This document shows, one piece after another, positions 63,505-64,000 of a stretch of DNA of 64,000 bases. A program made the position numbers and the translations under genes. The stretch is taken from positions 124,001 to 188,000 of the forward strand of contig NZ_JAFFPR010000022.1 in NCBI RefSeq assembly GCF_016918735.1. The letters run 5' to 3'. Numbering within the stretch: position 1 is the first letter of the stretch; the number at the start of each line of letters is the position of its first letter. The notes beneath the pieces are model-generated. The model was given only the letters and a program-made list of their open reading frames with translations, had not been told where the DNA came from and ran no database searches. Origin of the DNA: Leptospira abararensis (GTDB lineage Bacteria; Spirochaetota; Leptospiria; Leptospirales; Leptospiraceae).

Positions 63505-64000
63505 TTAGTTACCAACCCAACGGTAACCGATTCCTGGTTCTGTAATAAGAAATTGCGGACTACCGGGGGAATCTTCAATTTTTTTTCGGAGTTGTGTGAT
63601 ATGAACACGCAGCGAATTCATTTCATTGAGTGCTTGGTCTCCCCATATTTTTTTAATCAATACATCATGAGTAATCACTTTACCAGAATTTTTAATGAGA
63701 AAGGTAAGGATTTGGAATTCCGTCGGTGTTAGTCGGACCTGAATATTATTTTTGATGACCTGGTAGTTTACAAAATCGACTACAAGGTTTTCTTTTTCCC
63801 AGTTCGATGGGGCCTCTTCCATAGGAAGTCTACGCAAAGCAGTGCGAATCCTTGCTAACAATTCCCCCATACTAAAAGGTTTGGTAATGTAATCGTCTGC
63901 TCCTGAATCAAGTAAGGCAATTTTATCTTCTTCTGAACTCATTACTGATAATACAATAAAAGGAATTTCAGAAAAGGTTCGGACTTCTTTAATCACATCC
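63505..64000 (-). CDS. kdpE: KdpE-like OmpR-family response regulator, N-terminus outside window
   Basis: Only the C-terminal ~165 residues are in the window; the frame is open across position 64000. The visible receiver end holds IPFIVLSVMSSEEDKIALLDSGADDYITKPFSMGELLARIRTALRR with the conserved Lys. The winged-helix domain has LTPTEFQILTFLI, GKVITHDVLIKKIWGD and LRVHITQLRKKIEDSPGSPQFLITEPGIGYRW, which is very close to KdpE of potassium-transport operons. The phosphorylation Asp lies in the missing part. The kdp transport and sensor genes would be upstream, outside the window. Confidence 0.8.
   Translation of the reverse strand, partial: DVIKEVRTFSEIPFIVLSVMSSEEDKIALLDSGADDYITKPFSMGELLARIRTALRRLPMEEAPSNWEKENLVVDFVNYQVIKNNIQVRLTPTEFQILTFLIKNSGKVITHDVLIKKIWGDQALNEMNSLRVHITQLRKKIEDSPGSPQFLITEPGIGYRWVGN

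Noticed and set aside
1..64000. CRISPR arrays, insertion sequences, prophage, tRNA or rRNA genes
   Set aside because: No repeat-spacer arrays, transposase motifs or T-arm/anticodon-like sequences were found by eye in the gaps.

Overview
The window looks like chromosome from a spirochaete of the genus Leptospira, probably a free-living (saprophytic) species; this is inference from gene content. Pointers are the spirochaetal citramalate synthase, the long spirochaete/plant-type IspG, a FlgM plus FliG-like protein pair, lipoproteins with relaxed lipoboxes, an alkane hydroxylase, and a moderately AT-rich sequence with frequent TTG/GTG starts and many 4-bp ATGA overlaps. I see no prophage, insertion sequence, CRISPR array, rRNA or tRNA.

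Layout. 1-4.99 kb (+): end of a Cys-rich protein, rsmI, flgM, a degenerate iron-alcohol-dehydrogenase-like protein, a small protein, a FliG-C-like protein and a membrane protein. 5.0-7.5 kb (-): glpK and a metallo-beta-lactamase-fold hydrolase, then a STAS protein (+). 7.9-11.9 kb (-): a tight lexA / lipoprotein / ctpA / tsaD / pssA operon behind a strong promoter that appears to give a leaderless lexA mRNA. 12-18.8 kb (-): a heavy-metal RND efflux operon (small protein, czcA, ppa, czcC, czcB) with an inorganic pyrophosphatase inside it. 18.9-21.2 kb (+): bactofilin and recJ. 21.2-33.5 kb (-): mtnD after a complex I operon nuoA-B-C-D-E-F-H-J-K-L-M-N that has no nuoG and no nuoI. 33.9-43.0 kb (-): rarA, a Cys-motif protein, a DedA/VTT protein, pth, cimA, a short Smr protein, a receiver-only response regulator with its large hybrid-topology histidine kinase, mutY and an unknown gene. 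43-48 kb (+): ispG, then a DUF2339/DUF3999 pair. 48.2-49.8 kb (-): tetR-alkB. 50.2 kb (+): a DUF1499 lipoprotein. 50.7-61.9 kb (-): alpha-2-macroglobulin, a membrane sulfatase-fold protein and carB. 62-64 kb (-): an outer-membrane porin and the C-terminal part of a KdpE-like regulator cut by the window end.

Most genes are housekeeping and confidently named. The points that most deserve a second look are the complex I cluster lacking NuoG and NuoI while NuoE/F are intact; the Fe-ADH-like protein that has lost its metal ligands and nucleotide loop, next to a divergent FliG-C protein and FlgM; the leaderless lexA promoter flanked by an 8-bp direct repeat; mutually exclusive hairpins ahead of mtnD; and several long inverted repeats at promoters (czc/bactofilin, porin, nuo). 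I did not find one clearly unprecedented multi-gene system. All identifications come from motif recognition by eye; no database search was run.
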